Source: Pseudocitrobacter faecalis (lineage in GTDB: Bacteria > Pseudomonadota > Gammaproteobacteria > Enterobacterales > Enterobacteriaceae). Taken from it: a DNA stretch of 64,000 nucleotides. This document shows positions 19,123 to 28,824 of the stretch, one piece after another. The stretch spans positions 434,001 to 498,000 of the forward strand of contig QNRL01000002.1 in the NCBI GenBank assembly GCA_003315335.1, read 5' to 3'. Both the position numbers and the translations under genes were made by a program. Each line of letters starts with the position of its first letter. Position 1 is the first letter of the stretch. The notes under the pieces were generated by a model. It was not told the DNA's origin. It was given only the letters and a program-made list of their open reading frames with translations, and searched no databases.

Positions 19123-19551
19123 ATGTACAAGACAATCATTATGCCCGTTGACGTATTCGAGATGGAATTGAGTGATAAAGCTATCGCTCACGCTGAATTT
19201 CTGGCGCAGCAGGATGGGATCATTCATCTGCTCCACGTGCTGCCCGGCTCGGCCAGCTACACCATGAGCCGTTTTGCCGCGGATGTTCGTCGCTTTGAAG
19301 AGCACCTTCATCAGGAAGCGATCAACCGTTTAGAAACAATGAAAAGCCACTTCAGCATCGACCCTGAGCGCCTGAAACTGCACGTGCGCATCGGCAGCGT
19401 TCGCGACGTGGTAAATGAGCTGGCGGAAGAGCTGAAAGCGGATGTCGTGGTGATCGGCTCCCGCAACCCGTCCATCTCCACTCACCTGCTGGGTTCGAAC
19501 GCCTCCAGCGTTATTCGCCACGCCCATGTGCCGGTAATGGTGGTGAGATAA
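19123..19551 (+). CDS. uspG: UspG universal stress protein
   Basis: A 142-residue universal stress protein. The C-terminal nucleotide-binding motif is [22 protein letters not shown], which fits the ATP-binding G-2x-G-9x-G-S/T pattern. The start is placed at ATG 19123 rather than ATG 19117 because AAGGAGG (19109-19115) is 7 bases from 19123 but only one base from 19117, and the resulting N-terminus [20 protein letters not shown] matches the family. It is involved in stress survival and adhesion/motility traits in E. coli. A terminator hairpin follows. Confidence 0.95.
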   Translation: MYKTIIMPVDVFEMELSDKAIAHAEFLAQQDGIIHLLHVLPGSASYTMSRFAADVRRFEEHLHQEAINRLETMKSHFSIDPERLKLHVRIGSVRDVVNELAEELKADVVVIGSRNPSISTHLLGSNASSVIRHAHVPVMVVR

Positions 19552-19552
19552 A

Positions 19553-19581
19553 AAAAGAGGCTACCTTTCGGTAGCCTCTTC
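19553..19581. terminator. uspG terminator
   Basis: GAGGCTACC / GGTAGCCTC stem with loop TTTC, preceded by AAAAAA and followed by TTC. Its core GGCTACCTTTCGGTAGCC is repeated at 19719-19736. Confidence 0.85.
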
Positions 19582-19610
19582 AGCTTGCTAACAAAATGCG
19601 CTTTGTTCTT

Positions 19611-19692
19611 GCCGGATGCGGCGTAAGCGCCTTATCCGGCCTACAAAATATTGCTAAACCGTGTAGGCCTGATAAGCGCAGCGCATCAGGCG
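19611..19692. repeat. Paired REP palindromes between uspG and ahpF
   Basis: Two REP-type units in opposite orientation: GCCGGATGCGGCGTAAGCGC...TTATCCGGCCTAC on the left (read in parts) and GTAGGCCTGATAAGCGCAGC...CATCAGGC on the right. Such pairs are typical intergenic elements at convergent gene ends. Confidence 0.85.
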
Positions 19693-19713
19693 TTTTACAT
19701 TTGTCATTTGTGT

Positions 19714-19742
19714 TAAAAGGCTACCTTTCGGTAGCCTTTTTC
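19714..19742. terminator. ahpF-side terminator hairpin
   Basis: AAAAGGCTACC / GGTAGCCTTTT stem with loop TTTC; it reads as an intrinsic terminator on both strands and closes the convergent ahpCF operon. Confidence 0.8.
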
Positions 19743-19770
19743 ATTTGCAGGTGTCGTCTTACTTCTTTTT

Positions 19771-21336
19771 TTATGCCGTTTTGGTACGAATCAGATAATC
19801 AAAGGCGCTGAGTGACGCTTTCGCGCCTTCGCCTGCGGCGATGATAATCTGTTTGTACGGAACGGTGGTGCAGTCACCCGCGGCAAAGACGCCTTTGACG
19901 CTGGTTTCACATTTCGCATCGATGATGATTTCACCCATCCGGTTGCGCTCAATCGCGCCTTCCAGCCAGGTGGTGTTCGGCAGCAGACCAATCTGTACGA
20001 AGATCCCCGCCAGTTCAATCTGATGCGTATCACCGCTGACACGGTCACGGTATTCCAGGCCGGTCACTTTACTGCCGTCGCCTTTCACTTCCGTGGTTTG
20101 CGCATTCAGAATGATATCGACGTTTTTCAGGCTGCGGACTTTATCCTGCAGAACCTGATCCGCTTTCATTTCCGGCGCAAATTCCAGCAGGGTAACGTGT
20201 TCAACCACGCCAGCCAGGTCAATGGCTGCTTCCACGCCGGAGTTACCGCCACCGATCACCGCTACGCGTTTGCCTTTAAACAGCGGGCCGTCGCAGTGCG
20301 GGCAGTACGTTACGCCTTTGGTGCGATACTGATCTTCACCCGGCACGTTCATATTGCGCCATTTCGCACCGGTTGCGATGATGATGCTGCGCGCTTTCAG
20401 CACCGCGCCTGAGGCAGTTTCAATCTGGTGTAAGCCACCTTCCTGCGCCGCCGGAATCAGTTTTGAAGCACTTTGGCTATCAATCACATCAACATCATAT
20501 TCGCTTACGTGGGCTTTCAGTGCGCCAGCCAGTTTCTGACCTTCAGTTTTCGGCACAGAGATGTAGTTTTCGATATCAACCGTATCCAGCACCTGACCAC
20601 CAAAACGTTCGCCCATCAGGCCGGTACGGATGCCTTTACGCGCTGAATAGACAGCAGCGGCCGCACCAGACGGGCCGGAACCCACGATCAGCACTTCATA
20701 AGCATCACGGGTGCTCAGCTCTTCCGCCGCGCGTTTTTCTGCACCGGTGTCGATCTTCGCCACGATTTCCGTAAGAGTCATGCGACCCTGACCAAACTCC
20801 TGGCCATTGACGAACACTGCCGGAACGCCCATCACGTTACGTTCCGTGATTTCGTTCTGATAGGTGCCGCCATCGATCGCCGTGTGTTTGATGCGCGGGT
20901 TCAACACGCTCATCAGGTTCAGCGCCTGCACCACGTCCGGGCAGTTGTGGCAAGAGAGTGAATAATAAGTTTCGAATTCAAAATCACCGTCGATATTGCG
21001 GATCTGCTCCAGCAGAGACTGCGCTTCTTTCGACGGATGACCACCGGTCCACAGCAGCGCCAGTACCAGCGAGGTGAACTCATGACCCAGCGGGGAGCCG
21101 GCAAAACGCGGGCCCTGGTGGGAACCTGGGTTGGTAATCAGGAACGACGGTTTACGAACGGCCAGCGTGTTATCTTCTTTGAAGGTCACTTTATCTGACA
21201 GTTCTGCAATCTCAGCCAGCAGTTCCTTGATTTCTGCCGATTTGGCGCTGTCATCCAGCGTGGCAATCAGCTCAACAGGTTTGGTCAGCTTTTCAAGATA
21301 GGCTTTGAGCTGGGTTTTCATGTTGGTGTCGAGCAT
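19771..21336 (-). CDS. ahpF: AhpF, alkyl hydroperoxide reductase flavoprotein subunit
   Basis: A 521-residue NADH:peroxiredoxin reductase that recycles AhpC. The N-terminal tandem thioredoxin-like domain carries CHNC at about residues 129-132. An FAD-binding [17 protein letters not shown] follows at about 218. The thioredoxin-reductase-type disulphide CPHC is at about 345-348, and the NADH-binding [15 protein letters not shown] at about 357. Length and sequence are nearly identical to E. coli AhpF. It is the second gene of the ahpCF operon; an intercistronic hairpin at 21421-21448 and a REP-like element separate it from ahpC. Confidence 0.97.
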   Translation of the reverse strand: MLDTNMKTQLKAYLEKLTKPVELIATLDDSAKSAEIKELLAEIAELSDKVTFKEDNTLAVRKPSFLITNPGSHQGPRFAGSPLGHEFTSLVLALLWTGGHPSKEAQSLLEQIRNIDGDFEFETYYSLSCHNCPDVVQALNLMSVLNPRIKHTAIDGGTYQNEITERNVMGVPAVFVNGQEFGQGRMTLTEIVAKIDTGAEKRAAEELSTRDAYEVLIVGSGPSGAAAAVYSARKGIRTGLMGERFGGQVLDTVDIENYISVPKTEGQKLAGALKAHVSEYDVDVIDSQSASKLIPAAQEGGLHQIETASGAVLKARSIIIATGAKWRNMNVPGEDQYRTKGVTYCPHCDGPLFKGKRVAVIGGGNSGVEAAIDLAGVVEHVTLLEFAPEMKADQVLQDKVRSLKNVDIILNAQTTEVKGDGSKVTGLEYRDRVSGDTHQIELAGIFVQIGLLPNTTWLEGAIERNRMGEIIIDAKCETSVKGVFAAGDCTTVPYKQIIIAAGEGAKASLSAFDYLIRTKTA

Positions 21337-21420
21337 TGTTAATCTCCTGGGCTAAATACATCATCATGCAAGCTGCCTCATTCGGGCGGCCTGGATGCAA
21401 CTTGCATCATAGTGCGTGGG

Positions 21421-21448
21421 GAAGAAAAACGGGTGCATAGCACCCGTT
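21421..21448 (-). terminator. Intercistronic terminator/attenuator between ahpC and ahpF
   Basis: On the minus strand AACGGGTG-CTATG-CACCCGTT is followed by TTTCTTC, so it lies after ahpC and before ahpF. A partial terminator here would keep AhpC above AhpF. Confidence 0.7.
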
Positions 21449-21450
21449 GG

Positions 21451-21520
21451 TTGCCGGATGACACAGCGTTTACACGGCCTACATTTGTAGGCCCGGGCAC
21501 GCGTCGCGCCGCCGGGCAAT
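21451..21520. repeat. REP-like palindromic element in the ahpC-ahpF gap
   Basis: TTGCCGGATGACAC...ACGGCCTACA and TGTAGGCCCGGGC...GCCGCCGGGCAA (read in parts) form a REP-type pair inside the operon. Confidence 0.7.
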
Positions 21521-21526
21521 AAAGAC

Positions 21527-22090
21527 TTAGATTTTGCCAACCAGGTCCAGGGACGGAGCCAGAGTCGCTTCGCCTTCTTTCCATTTAGCCGGGCAAACTT
21601 CGCCTGGGTGAGAAGCAACGTACTGGGCTGCTTTGATTTTGCGCAGCAGGTCAGATGCGTCACGGCCAATGCCTTCAGCGGTAACTTCGATAGCCTGGAT
21701 GATACCCTGCGGGTCAACTACGAAGGTCGCACGGTCAGCCAGACCTTCATCTTCACGCATGTTGTCGAAGTTACGGGTCAGGGCGCCAGTCGGGTCACCG
21801 ATCATCGCGTATTTGATTTTCGCGATGGTTTCAGAGCTGCTGTGCCATGCTTTGTGAGTGAAGTGGGTATCGGTAGAGACAGAGTACACGTCCACACCCA
21901 GTTTCTGCAGTTCTTCGTAGTGGTCTGCTACGTCGCCCAGTTCAGTCGGGCAAACGAAGGTAAAGTCAGCCGGATAGAAGAAGAATACGCTCCAGCGACC
22001 TTCGGTATCTTTTTCGGTGACTTCGATGAATTCGCCGTTTTTGAATGCCTGGTTTTTGAAAGGTTTAATTTTAGTGTTAATCAAGGACAT
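21527..22090 (-). CDS. ahpC: AhpC, alkyl hydroperoxide reductase peroxiredoxin subunit
   Basis: A 187-residue typical 2-Cys peroxiredoxin that reduces hydrogen peroxide and organic peroxides. The peroxidatic Cys47 sits in [12 protein letters not shown] and the resolving Cys166 in GEVCPAKW. The start ATG has GGAGGAAGT upstream. It is the promoter-proximal gene of ahpCF and is divergent from dsbG. OxyR control is expected from the family; the AT-rich stretch at 22139-22178 (GATAGAGCC...TCTATTATC) is where I would look for the site, but it does not match the OxyR consensus spacing well. Confidence 0.97.
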   Translation of the reverse strand: MSLINTKIKPFKNQAFKNGEFIEVTEKDTEGRWSVFFFYPADFTFVCPTELGDVADHYEELQKLGVDVYSVSTDTHFTHKAWHSSSETIAKIKYAMIGDPTGALTRNFDNMREDEGLADRATFVVDPQGIIQAIEVTAEGIGRDASDLLRKIKAAQYVASHPGEVCPAKWKEGEATLAPSLDLVGKI

Positions 22091-22502
22091 CTATACTTCC
22101 TCCGTGTTTTCGTTGAGTTGTAAGTTAACGAATTTTGATTGATAGAGCCAATGCGTTTCTATTATCAAATCAATAAGCGTTACCTTACAACCGACTCAAG
22201 ACAACATTGTGAACCTGAAAATGGGTAAGGCACAAAATGCCCCTTGCCCGTTTAAATCTGCGTAAAGTAAAAAGGCCCCCTCTTCAGGCGGCCCCGTTAC
22301 CTGAACACCCGTCGGTGGATTCAGCACCAGCCAGGCTGGCAATATGTTGCGCTCTACATTACCTTAACAAAGGTTGTAACAGCTCAGGGATTACATCACC
22401 CCACCCTTCAAAGGGCAATCCGCTGCCGGTTGGTCTTATCTATGGTTGTGATAGGCTACACCATTTCATTCATCTTACGGACTGATTTTACAGAGATTTT
22501 CT
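22091..22502. promoter_or_regulatory. ahpC/dsbG divergent intergenic region
   Basis: This 412-bp gap contains the control regions of ahpC and dsbG. The part near ahpC is AT-rich with a loose OxyR-like repeat at 22139-22178. The middle has a GC-rich stretch (22271-22310) with imperfect hairpins. No convincing small ORF was seen; the open frame 22237-22485 has no ribosome-binding site or protein-like composition. Confidence 0.5.
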
Positions 22503-23249
22503 ATGTTAAAACGTTCTTTACTCCTCACTCTTCTCCCTCTCCTCGCCCATGCGGAAGAACTCCCTGCACCGGTAAAAGCCATCGAAAAACAGGGTATTAC
22601 CATTATTAAACCGTTTGATGCACCCGCAGGTATGAAAGGGTATCTGGGCAAGTATCAGGATATGGGCGTGGCTATCTATGTGACACCAGACGGCAAACAC
22701 GCCATTTCCGGCTATATGTATGATGAGAAGGGGCAAAATCTCAGCGAGCAGCTGTTCCAGAAGGAGATTTATACCCCGGCCGGGCAGGAAATGTGGAAGC
22801 GTATGGAAAAAAGCACGTGGTTACTGGACGGTAAAAAAGACGCGCCGGTCAAACTGTATGTATTTGCCGATCCGTTCTGCCCTTATTGCAAGCAGTTCTG
22901 GCAGCAGGCTCGCCCGTGGGTCGATGCGGGAAAAGTTCAGCTTCGCACGCTACTGGTTGGCGTTATCAAGCCAGAAAGCCCGGACACTGCTGCGGCAATC
23001 CTGGCGGCGAAAGATCCCGCCAAAACCTGGCATGACTATGAACAATCCGGCGGGAAGATGAAACTCACCCTGCCCGCCACGCCATCTGCAGATGCCATGC
23101 GCACATTAAACGAGAATCAGAAACTGATGGATGATCTGGGCGCCAACGTTACTCCTGCCATTTACTATATGAATAAAGAAGGCCAGTTACAGCAGGTCGT
23201 CGGTCTGCCTGATGCTCAAAAACTGAAGGTCATGATGGGCGAAGAGTAA
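22503..23249 (+). CDS. dsbG: DsbG periplasmic disulphide isomerase/sulphenic acid reductase
   Basis: A 248-residue periplasmic thioredoxin-fold protein. A signal peptide (cleavage after HA at residue 17) is followed by an N-terminal dimerisation domain and a catalytic domain with CPYC in [13 protein letters not shown] (about residues 126-129). The cis-proline loop is NVTPAIY. DsbG protects single cysteines from over-oxidation and is kept reduced by DsbD. It is divergent from ahpC, as in E. coli, grouping two redox-defence units. A dyad terminator follows. Confidence 0.96.
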   Translation: MLKRSLLLTLLPLLAHAEELPAPVKAIEKQGITIIKPFDAPAGMKGYLGKYQDMGVAIYVTPDGKHAISGYMYDEKGQNLSEQLFQKEIYTPAGQEMWKRMEKSTWLLDGKKDAPVKLYVFADPFCPYCKQFWQQARPWVDAGKVQLRTLLVGVIKPESPDTAAAILAAKDPAKTWHDYEQSGGKMKLTLPATPSADAMRTLNENQKLMDDLGANVTPAIYYMNKEGQLQQVVGLPDAQKLKVMMGEE

Positions 23250-23258
23250 TAAATCCAG

Positions 23259-23300
23259 GGTGATTGTATAAAAATAAAATATCAATCACCTTGTTTTCTA
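23259..23300 (+). terminator. dsbG terminator-like dyad
   Basis: GGTGATTG (23259-23266) pairs with CAATCACC (23283-23290) over a 16-base AT-rich loop, followed by TTGTTTTC. Confidence 0.6.
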
Positions 23301-23452
23301 GGATCTATAGTAAAACGCAATTTTCTGATATATATTTAGTCAGGATGTAAGGTGCTTTAAGTTTTACGAAAACATGGAATGTTAATAATCTTCGCGGTAC
23401 AGGAGAGCATCAGTGCCTTCTCTGCTACCTGCACCGAAACAAGGACAACAAA

Positions 23453-24367
23453 ATGGCCAACCTCTATGATCTAAAGCGGTTCGATCTTAACTTATTAGTT
23501 ATTTTTGAATGCATTTATCAACATCTCAGCATCAGTAAAGCCGCGGAGACGCTGTTTATTACCCCCTCCGCAGTCAGTCAGTCATTACAGCGCTTGCGTA
23601 TTCAGCTCAACGACCCGCTGTTTGTTCGTTCCGGTAAAGGGATCACTCCCACTACGGTCGGCGTTAACCTGCATCATCACCTTGCGGATAACCTGAATCA
23701 GCTGGAAAAAACCATCAATATTATGAGCAATTCGGAGCTCACGAAGCGCTTTGTCATTTATGGGCCACAGATTTTCATTTCCGGCCCAGTCATCAATATC
23801 GTGACACGTTTGCTTGACGATCCCAGCATTGAAATTGCCCATTACGATTACGTCGCAACTTCCGATAACATCGAAGATTTAATGAGCTACAGGAAGGCTG
23901 ATCTGGTTTTAAGCACCTCGCCTATCATCAACCGTTCGGTTGTCTGCGAGCCATTTAAAGAAGTCTCTACCGTTCTGGTTTGCCGCAAAGATCACCCTCG
24001 TCTGGAAGGGAGCGCGACACGGGAAGAGATTCTTCAGGAACGTTTCGCGACCTACACAACTGAAGAACCCGGTATTAAAGGATATCAAACGGAAGTGGAT
24101 GAGCAGTACCTGGGCAGACGCACAGGTTTACGCACTAATTCACTTATAGGTATGGTCAACATTATTCAAAAAACCGATTTAATTGGCATTATTCCGCGTG
24201 AATTTTTCGATTATTTAGGTGGTAATGGCCAGCTGCAAGAGATTATCACGCCTGAACCATTACCCTCGATAATGATATACATTATCTATAATCGCTCGTC
24301 GATGAATACACCATCATTTGCAAAAGTGATTGAAAGAATCTCAGCGCATGATAAATTTATTGAATGA
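23453..24367 (+). CDS. ybdO: YbdO (CitR-like) LysR-type regulator
   Basis: A 304-residue LysR-family protein. The N-terminal winged helix-turn-helix is at about 6-65 (FDLNLLVIFECIYQHLSISK, FITPSAVSQSLQRLR), then a substrate-binding domain. The start MANLYDLKRFDLNLL and the AAGGA ribosome-binding site 6 bases upstream support ATG 23453. E. coli YbdO has been linked to citrate-dependent control of capsule genes under the name CitR; I infer orthology from sequence and position next to dsbG and ybdN. It is more AT-rich than dsbG. Confidence 0.88.
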   Translation: MANLYDLKRFDLNLLVIFECIYQHLSISKAAETLFITPSAVSQSLQRLRIQLNDPLFVRSGKGITPTTVGVNLHHHLADNLNQLEKTINIMSNSELTKRFVIYGPQIFISGPVINIVTRLLDDPSIEIAHYDYVATSDNIEDLMSYRKADLVLSTSPIINRSVVCEPFKEVSTVLVCRKDHPRLEGSATREEILQERFATYTTEEPGIKGYQTEVDEQYLGRRTGLRTNSLIGMVNIIQKTDLIGIIPREFFDYLGGNGQLQEIITPEPLPSIMIYIIYNRSSMNTPSFAKVIERISAHDKFIE

Positions 24368-24519
24368 ATTAATAATAGTCATGCATTCACTCGTAGGATA
24401 CATATTTATCAATATCTGTATCTTACAGTAACCATTAATTAAAAATATTACATTCGCCATCCTTGTCGTTATATGATAGCTAATAAATTAAGCCACATAT
24501 TTCGCAAGGATTGCCAACA

Positions 24520-25743
24520 ATGTCATTATTAAAGGTTCCACTATCCTGTACCGTGCTGGAAGCCAGCCAGCATCGAGCAGTCTGGGCCTTACAAAATTTC
24601 CCCCGCGTTTGCGTTTCGTTTTCCGGTGGCAAAGACTCCACGGTAATGCTGCATATCACCGCGCTACTGGCACGGGAAATGGGCAAGAAAATCAGCGTTC
24701 TGTTTATTGACTGGGAGGCGCAGTTTTCGAGCACTATCGCCCACTGCAAACGCATGCGCGATCTCTATAAAGATGTTATTGACGATTTTTACTGGGTGGC
24801 AATTCCCCTTACCACTCAAAATGCGCTTACCCAGTTTGAACCCGAATGGCAGTGCTGGGAACCCGGCGCGCAATGGGTCAGGCAACCCCCTAAAGGCGCG
24901 ATTACCGACCCGGCATTTTTCCCTTTTTACCGTCCTGGCTGTACTTTTGAAAGCTTTGTCCAGAGCTTTGCAGAGTGGTTCTCGCAACAGCGCCCGGCCG
25001 CCATTCTGGTGGGTATCCGCGCCGATGAATCCTACAATCGATTCCTGACTATCGCATCAAGACGCAAGCAGCGTTTTGCCGATGATAAACCGTGGACTAC
25101 CGCCGCGCCTGGCGGCCATGCCTGGTATGTGTATCCACTGTACGACTGGAAAACGGCAGACATCTGGACATGGTTTGCTCACTCGCAACAGTGCTACAAC
25201 CCTCTTTACGATTTGATGTACCAGGCCGGTGTCCCCCCTCGCAACATGCGTATTTGCGAACCGTTCGGGCCGGAACAGCGCCAGGGATTGTGGCTCTACC
25301 ATGTGCTGGAACCTGAGCGCTGGGCCGCGATGTGCCAGCGCGTAAGCGGCGTGCACAGTGGCGGCGTCTACGCCGGGCGTGACAATCAGTTCTATGGTCA
25401 TCGCAAAATTGAAAAACCCGCGCATCACAGCTGGCGAAGCTACGCAATGTTTCTCTTGCAAAGCATGCCGCAAACCACCGCTGAGCATTACCGTAATAAA
25501 ATCGCGGTCTACCTGCGCTGGTATCAAAAACAGGGCATGGAGGATATTCCGGACAGCCAGGAAGGTGACGTCGGCACAAAGGATATCCCCTCCTGGCGTC
25601 GTATCTGCAAGGTCATGTTAAACAACGACTACTGGTGTCGTGCGCTCTCTTTCAGCCCAACAAAGTCCGTCCACTATCAACGCTATCGTGAGCGGATGAA
25701 CCATAAACGTCAACAATGGGGGATCCTGTGCAACAACGATTAA
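24520..25743 (+). CDS. ybdN: YbdN (IbrA-like) PAPS-reductase-family protein
   Basis: A 407-residue protein of the phosphoadenosine phosphosulphate reductase/ATP pyrophosphatase-like family. The PP-loop motif SGGKDSTVML is at about residues 34-43, and the C-terminal half carries a DUF3440-like region. The start ATG 24520 has AAGGA 9 bases upstream and gives the E. coli-like N-terminus MSLLKVPL; TTG 24511 in frame is not needed. Its stop overlaps ybdM. In enterohaemorrhagic E. coli the homologous pair ibrAB controls expression of immunoglobulin-binding proteins; the biochemical activity is not known. Confidence 0.88.
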   Translation: MSLLKVPLSCTVLEASQHRAVWALQNFPRVCVSFSGGKDSTVMLHITALLAREMGKKISVLFIDWEAQFSSTIAHCKRMRDLYKDVIDDFYWVAIPLTTQNALTQFEPEWQCWEPGAQWVRQPPKGAITDPAFFPFYRPGCTFESFVQSFAEWFSQQRPAAILVGIRADESYNRFLTIASRRKQRFADDKPWTTAAPGGHAWYVYPLYDWKTADIWTWFAHSQQCYNPLYDLMYQAGVPPRNMRICEPFGPEQRQGLWLYHVLEPERWAAMCQRVSGVHSGGVYAGRDNQFYGHRKIEKPAHHSWRSYAMFLLQSMPQTTAEHYRNKIAVYLRWYQKQGMEDIPDSQEGDVGTKDIPSWRRICKVMLNNDYWCRALSFSPTKSVHYQRYRERMNHKRQQWGILCNND

Positions 25744-26354
25744 TTAATGATATGACTACCTGGCTGCAATCGCTTGATTTTGAGGCACGCGTAGAAGCCA
25801 TCAATCACTTTCGGCAGGCGCTACACGGCCTCAGCCCGTTTAAGGATCAGCCGGTTGATTGCGTCATTTGGGTAAAAGAGGAACAGGTAACGCCCAATGC
25901 CTATAACCCTAATAATATGGCGCCACCGGAAAAACGCCTGCTTCAGAAATCTCTGGAGGCAGATGGTTTCACACAACCGCTGGTGGTTATGGACAAAGAT
26001 GGTGATCAGTATGAAATCGTTGATGGTTTCCACCGTTATGCGCTCGCCAGCAGCAAATCAGCGCTAAAAAAACAGTTTAAAGGTTATCTGCCGGTTACCA
26101 GTATTGATCATCGTAGCGCCACGCTGCCTTCGCGTATGGCGGCTACCGTGCGCCACAACCGCGCACGTGGGCGACATCAAATTAATGCCATGTCAGATAT
26201 CGTGCTGGAACTGGCGCGTTTAGGCTGGAATGATGAGAAGATCAGTAAAGAACTGGGGATGGACAGTGATGAAGTGCTGCGACTGAAGCAAATTAATGGC
26301 CTGCTCGAAATGTTCGGAAATCGTCATTTCTCACAGGCCTGGACCGTTAAATAA
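25728..26354 (+). CDS. ybdM: YbdM (IbrB-like) ParB-domain protein
   Basis: A 208-residue protein with a ParB/sulfiredoxin-type nuclease fold: the LLQKSLEADGFTQPLVVMDKDGDQYEIVDGFHRYAL block (read in parts) holds the GFHR motif. A C-terminal helix-turn-helix (LARLGWNDEKISKELGMDSDEVLRLKQ) follows. It overlaps ybdN. GTG 25728 is preferred because GGGGGAT lies just upstream and the length fits E. coli YbdM; ATG 25716 is the alternative. It is probably a regulator or DNA-binding partner of YbdN; a two-gene module of this pair is widely conserved. Confidence 0.85.
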   Translation: MQQRLINDMTTWLQSLDFEARVEAINHFRQALHGLSPFKDQPVDCVIWVKEEQVTPNAYNPNNMAPPEKRLLQKSLEADGFTQPLVVMDKDGDQYEIVDGFHRYALASSKSALKKQFKGYLPVTSIDHRSATLPSRMAATVRHNRARGRHQINAMSDIVLELARLGWNDEKISKELGMDSDEVLRLKQINGLLEMFGNRHFSQAWTVK

Positions 26355-27515
26355 TCAAAGCTGGCACAAGCGTTCTGCTGCTGTAAGCAGCGTCGATTCC
26401 TGCTTGGCAAAGCACAGGCGAATCAACTTATGCGGAAACGGATCGGCGCAAAAAACCGATAGCGGAATTGCGGCAACGCCGACTTCAGTGGTTAGCCACT
26501 GGCAGAAGCTCACATCGTCCATGTCGGAGATAGCGCTGTAATCGGCCAGCAGGAAGTAGGTGCCTTCACAGGGCAGAATGTCCAGTCGGCTCTCTCTTAA
26601 TGCGTCAATAAACAGATCTCGCCGCTCACGGTAAAACGTGGGCAACTGGCGATAATGCTCCGGCTGGGCGCGCAGCATATCGGCCAGTGCCAGCTGCGCC
26701 GGGGTATTGACTGCAAAGGTCAAATACTGGTGCACCTTCCGTAATTCCGCGCTTATCGCGGGCGGCGCAACGCAATAGCCGACTTTCCAGCCTGTCATAT
26801 GATAGGTTTTACCAAACGAAGATACCGCGATAGCCCGTTCACGCAACTGAGGATGAGCCAGCACGCTGGCGTGGCCCTGCGGGTCAAAGCAGATATGTTC
26901 GTAAACTTCATCGCTCAACACGTAGATTTCCCGTTCCGCAATGGCCTGCCAGAGCGCGGCGAAATCTGCCGCGTGCCAGACGGTGGCGGAAGGATTATGC
27001 GGCGTATTAAGAATAACCAGACGCGTTTTATCGCTCAGTAATGCGCGAAACGCGGCCCAGTCGACACGGAAATGTGGCGGCTGTAGCGCAATGCGCTTGA
27101 GGATGCCGCCCGACAGTTCAACCGCTGGCGCATAACTGTCATAGCTTGGGTCAAAACAGATGACTTCATCACCAGGGCGAACAAGTGCAGTAATTGCCGC
27201 ATAAAGCGCTTCCGTTGCACCGGCCGTCACGGTGATATCGCTGTTCGCGTCCGGCGTGTAACCGTAGAGCGCAGCGGTTTTTTCAGCAATAGCTTCACGC
27301 AGCGCCTGTACGCCGGTCATCGGCGCATACTGATTCGCGCCTGCGGCAACGTGATACGCCAGCCGCTCCTGGAGATAACGAGGGCCGTCGAAATCAGGGA
27401 AACCCTGCGACAAATTTATCGCCTGATGTTTAAGGGCCAGCGCACTCATTTGCGTGAAAATCGTGGTGCCGAGATTAGGGAGTTTACTCTGTGGAATCAG
27501 TGGGTTGTGCGTCAT
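26355..27515 (-). CDS. ybdL: YbdL methionine aminotransferase
   Basis: A 386-residue PLP-dependent class I/II aminotransferase preferring methionine, histidine and phenylalanine with 2-oxo acids. The PLP lysine is in AVSSFGKTYHMTGWKVGY (about residue 236), with NTPHNPSATVW as the cofactor-binding Asn region. It is convergent with ybdM: the two stop codons are directly adjacent with no spacer. It is divergent from hcxA. Length equals the E. coli enzyme. Confidence 0.95.
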   Translation of the reverse strand: MTHNPLIPQSKLPNLGTTIFTQMSALALKHQAINLSQGFPDFDGPRYLQERLAYHVAAGANQYAPMTGVQALREAIAEKTAALYGYTPDANSDITVTAGATEALYAAITALVRPGDEVICFDPSYDSYAPAVELSGGILKRIALQPPHFRVDWAAFRALLSDKTRLVILNTPHNPSATVWHAADFAALWQAIAEREIYVLSDEVYEHICFDPQGHASVLAHPQLRERAIAVSSFGKTYHMTGWKVGYCVAPPAISAELRKVHQYLTFAVNTPAQLALADMLRAQPEHYRQLPTFYRERRDLFIDALRESRLDILPCEGTYFLLADYSAISDMDDVSFCQWLTTEVGVAAIPLSVFCADPFPHKLIRLCFAKQESTLLTAAERLCQL

Positions 27516-27629
27516 TATTGTTGTTCCATCTGTGATGCGGTGTTGAAGCCACTATAACACGATGTTAGTATTTGGCAATCAAGACGTTTAGACGTCCATA
27601 CAACAATAATAGCCAGAGGCACAACATCT

Positions 27630-28718
27630 ATGAGTCATACCGATATACGCGTGGTTCCCGGCCCCGCCAACTACTTCTCGCATCCTGACTGTCTGCAACG
27701 TCTGAATGATTTTTTCAGCCCAGAGCAACTCGCACGTGCGGTCTGGATTTACGGCGAAAAAGCGATAGCAGGCGCCCGGCCTTATCTGCCGGAATGCGCC
27801 ACCGCGCCGGGGTCAACGCAGATTCTTTTCACCGGTCACTGTAGCGAACGGGATGTAAACACGTTGGTTTCACAGGCAGGCGACGATCGCAGCGTCGTGA
27901 TTGGCGTGGGGGGCGGCGCGTTGCTTGATACGGTGAAAGCCGTAGCCCGCAGGCTGAATCTGCCGTTCGTCGGTATTCCGACAATCGCCGCCACCTGCGC
28001 CGCGTGGACACCACTTTCCGTGTGGTACAACGATGCCGGTCAGGCGCTGCATTTTGAGATTTTCGACGATGCCAACTTCCTGGTGCTGGTTGAGCCGCGC
28101 ATTATCCTCGACGCACCGGCAGAATATCTGCTGGCAGGCATTGGCGATACCTTAGCGAAGTGGTACGAAGCCGTGGTTCTCGCCCCGCTGCCTGAAACGC
28201 TGCCGCTGACGGTGCGCTTAGGCATTAACGGCGCGCTGGCGATTCGGGATGTGCTGCTGGAAAGCAGTGAGCAGGCGCTAAATGATCAGCAGCAAGGGAA
28301 ATTAACCCAGGCATTTCGCGACGTGGTGGATGCCATTATCGCCGGTGGCGGTATGGTTGGCGGCCTGGGCGAGCGCTTCACCCGCGTTGCCGCCGCACAT
28401 GCCGTACATAACGGCCTTACCGTGCTGCCCCAGACGGAGAAGTTTCTCCATGGCACGAAGGTGGCCTACGGTATTCTGGTACAAAGCGCCCTGCTCGGTC
28501 AGGATGATGTGCTGGCGCAGTTGGTTCATGCCTATAAGCGCTTCCATTTACCCACTACGCTTGCGCAGCTTGACGTAGATATTCATAACCGCGCCGAGCT
28601 GGATAAAGTCATCGCCCACACGTTGCGTCCGGTGGAATCCATTCATTTCCTGCCTATCACGTTAACCGCGGATACACTGTTTGCGGCCTTCGAAAAAGTG
28701 GAAAACTTCGCGGGTTAA
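27630..28718 (+). CDS. hcxA: HcxA (YbdH) hydroxycarboxylate dehydrogenase
   Basis: A 362-residue member of the iron/zinc-containing glycerol-dehydrogenase-like family that reduces 2-oxoacids such as 2-oxobutyrate and 2-oxoglutarate with NADPH in E. coli. The nucleotide-binding GVGGGALLDTVKAVA lies at about 93-107. The metal site is formed by residues in GDTLAKWYEA, AAAHAVHNGL and FLHGTKVAYG. The gene is divergent from ybdL, an aminotransferase that makes 2-oxoacids, so the pairing is biochemically sensible. A hairpin terminator follows. Confidence 0.93.
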   Translation: MSHTDIRVVPGPANYFSHPDCLQRLNDFFSPEQLARAVWIYGEKAIAGARPYLPECATAPGSTQILFTGHCSERDVNTLVSQAGDDRSVVIGVGGGALLDTVKAVARRLNLPFVGIPTIAATCAAWTPLSVWYNDAGQALHFEIFDDANFLVLVEPRIILDAPAEYLLAGIGDTLAKWYEAVVLAPLPETLPLTVRLGINGALAIRDVLLESSEQALNDQQQGKLTQAFRDVVDAIIAGGGMVGGLGERFTRVAAAHAVHNGLTVLPQTEKFLHGTKVAYGILVQSALLGQDDVLAQLVHAYKRFHLPTTLAQLDVDIHNRAELDKVIAHTLRPVESIHFLPITLTADTLFAAFEKVENFAG

Positions 28719-28735
28719 TCCACTGCGAGTGCAAG

Positions 28736-28760
28736 CCTCTGTCGGTTGACAGAGGTTTTT
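28736..28760 (+). terminator. hcxA terminator
   Basis: CCTCTGTC / GACAGAGG stem with loop GGTT followed by TTTTT. Confidence 0.9.
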
Positions 28761-28824
28761 GCGAGCCTTCACGAAGCCTTGCCTTTTGCCTCTTCCTCCT
28801 CTCCCCAGTCTTGCTTATCGTGAC

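Noticed and set aside
19611..19692. REP pairs considered as a CRISPR array or attachment site
   Set aside because: Units are opposite-facing palindromes in twos with no regular spacer; they fit REP elements found at six or so gene ends in the window.
22237..22485. 82-codon open frame in the ahpC-dsbG gap
   Set aside because: No ribosome-binding site, low-complexity composition, and position inside the divergent control region.
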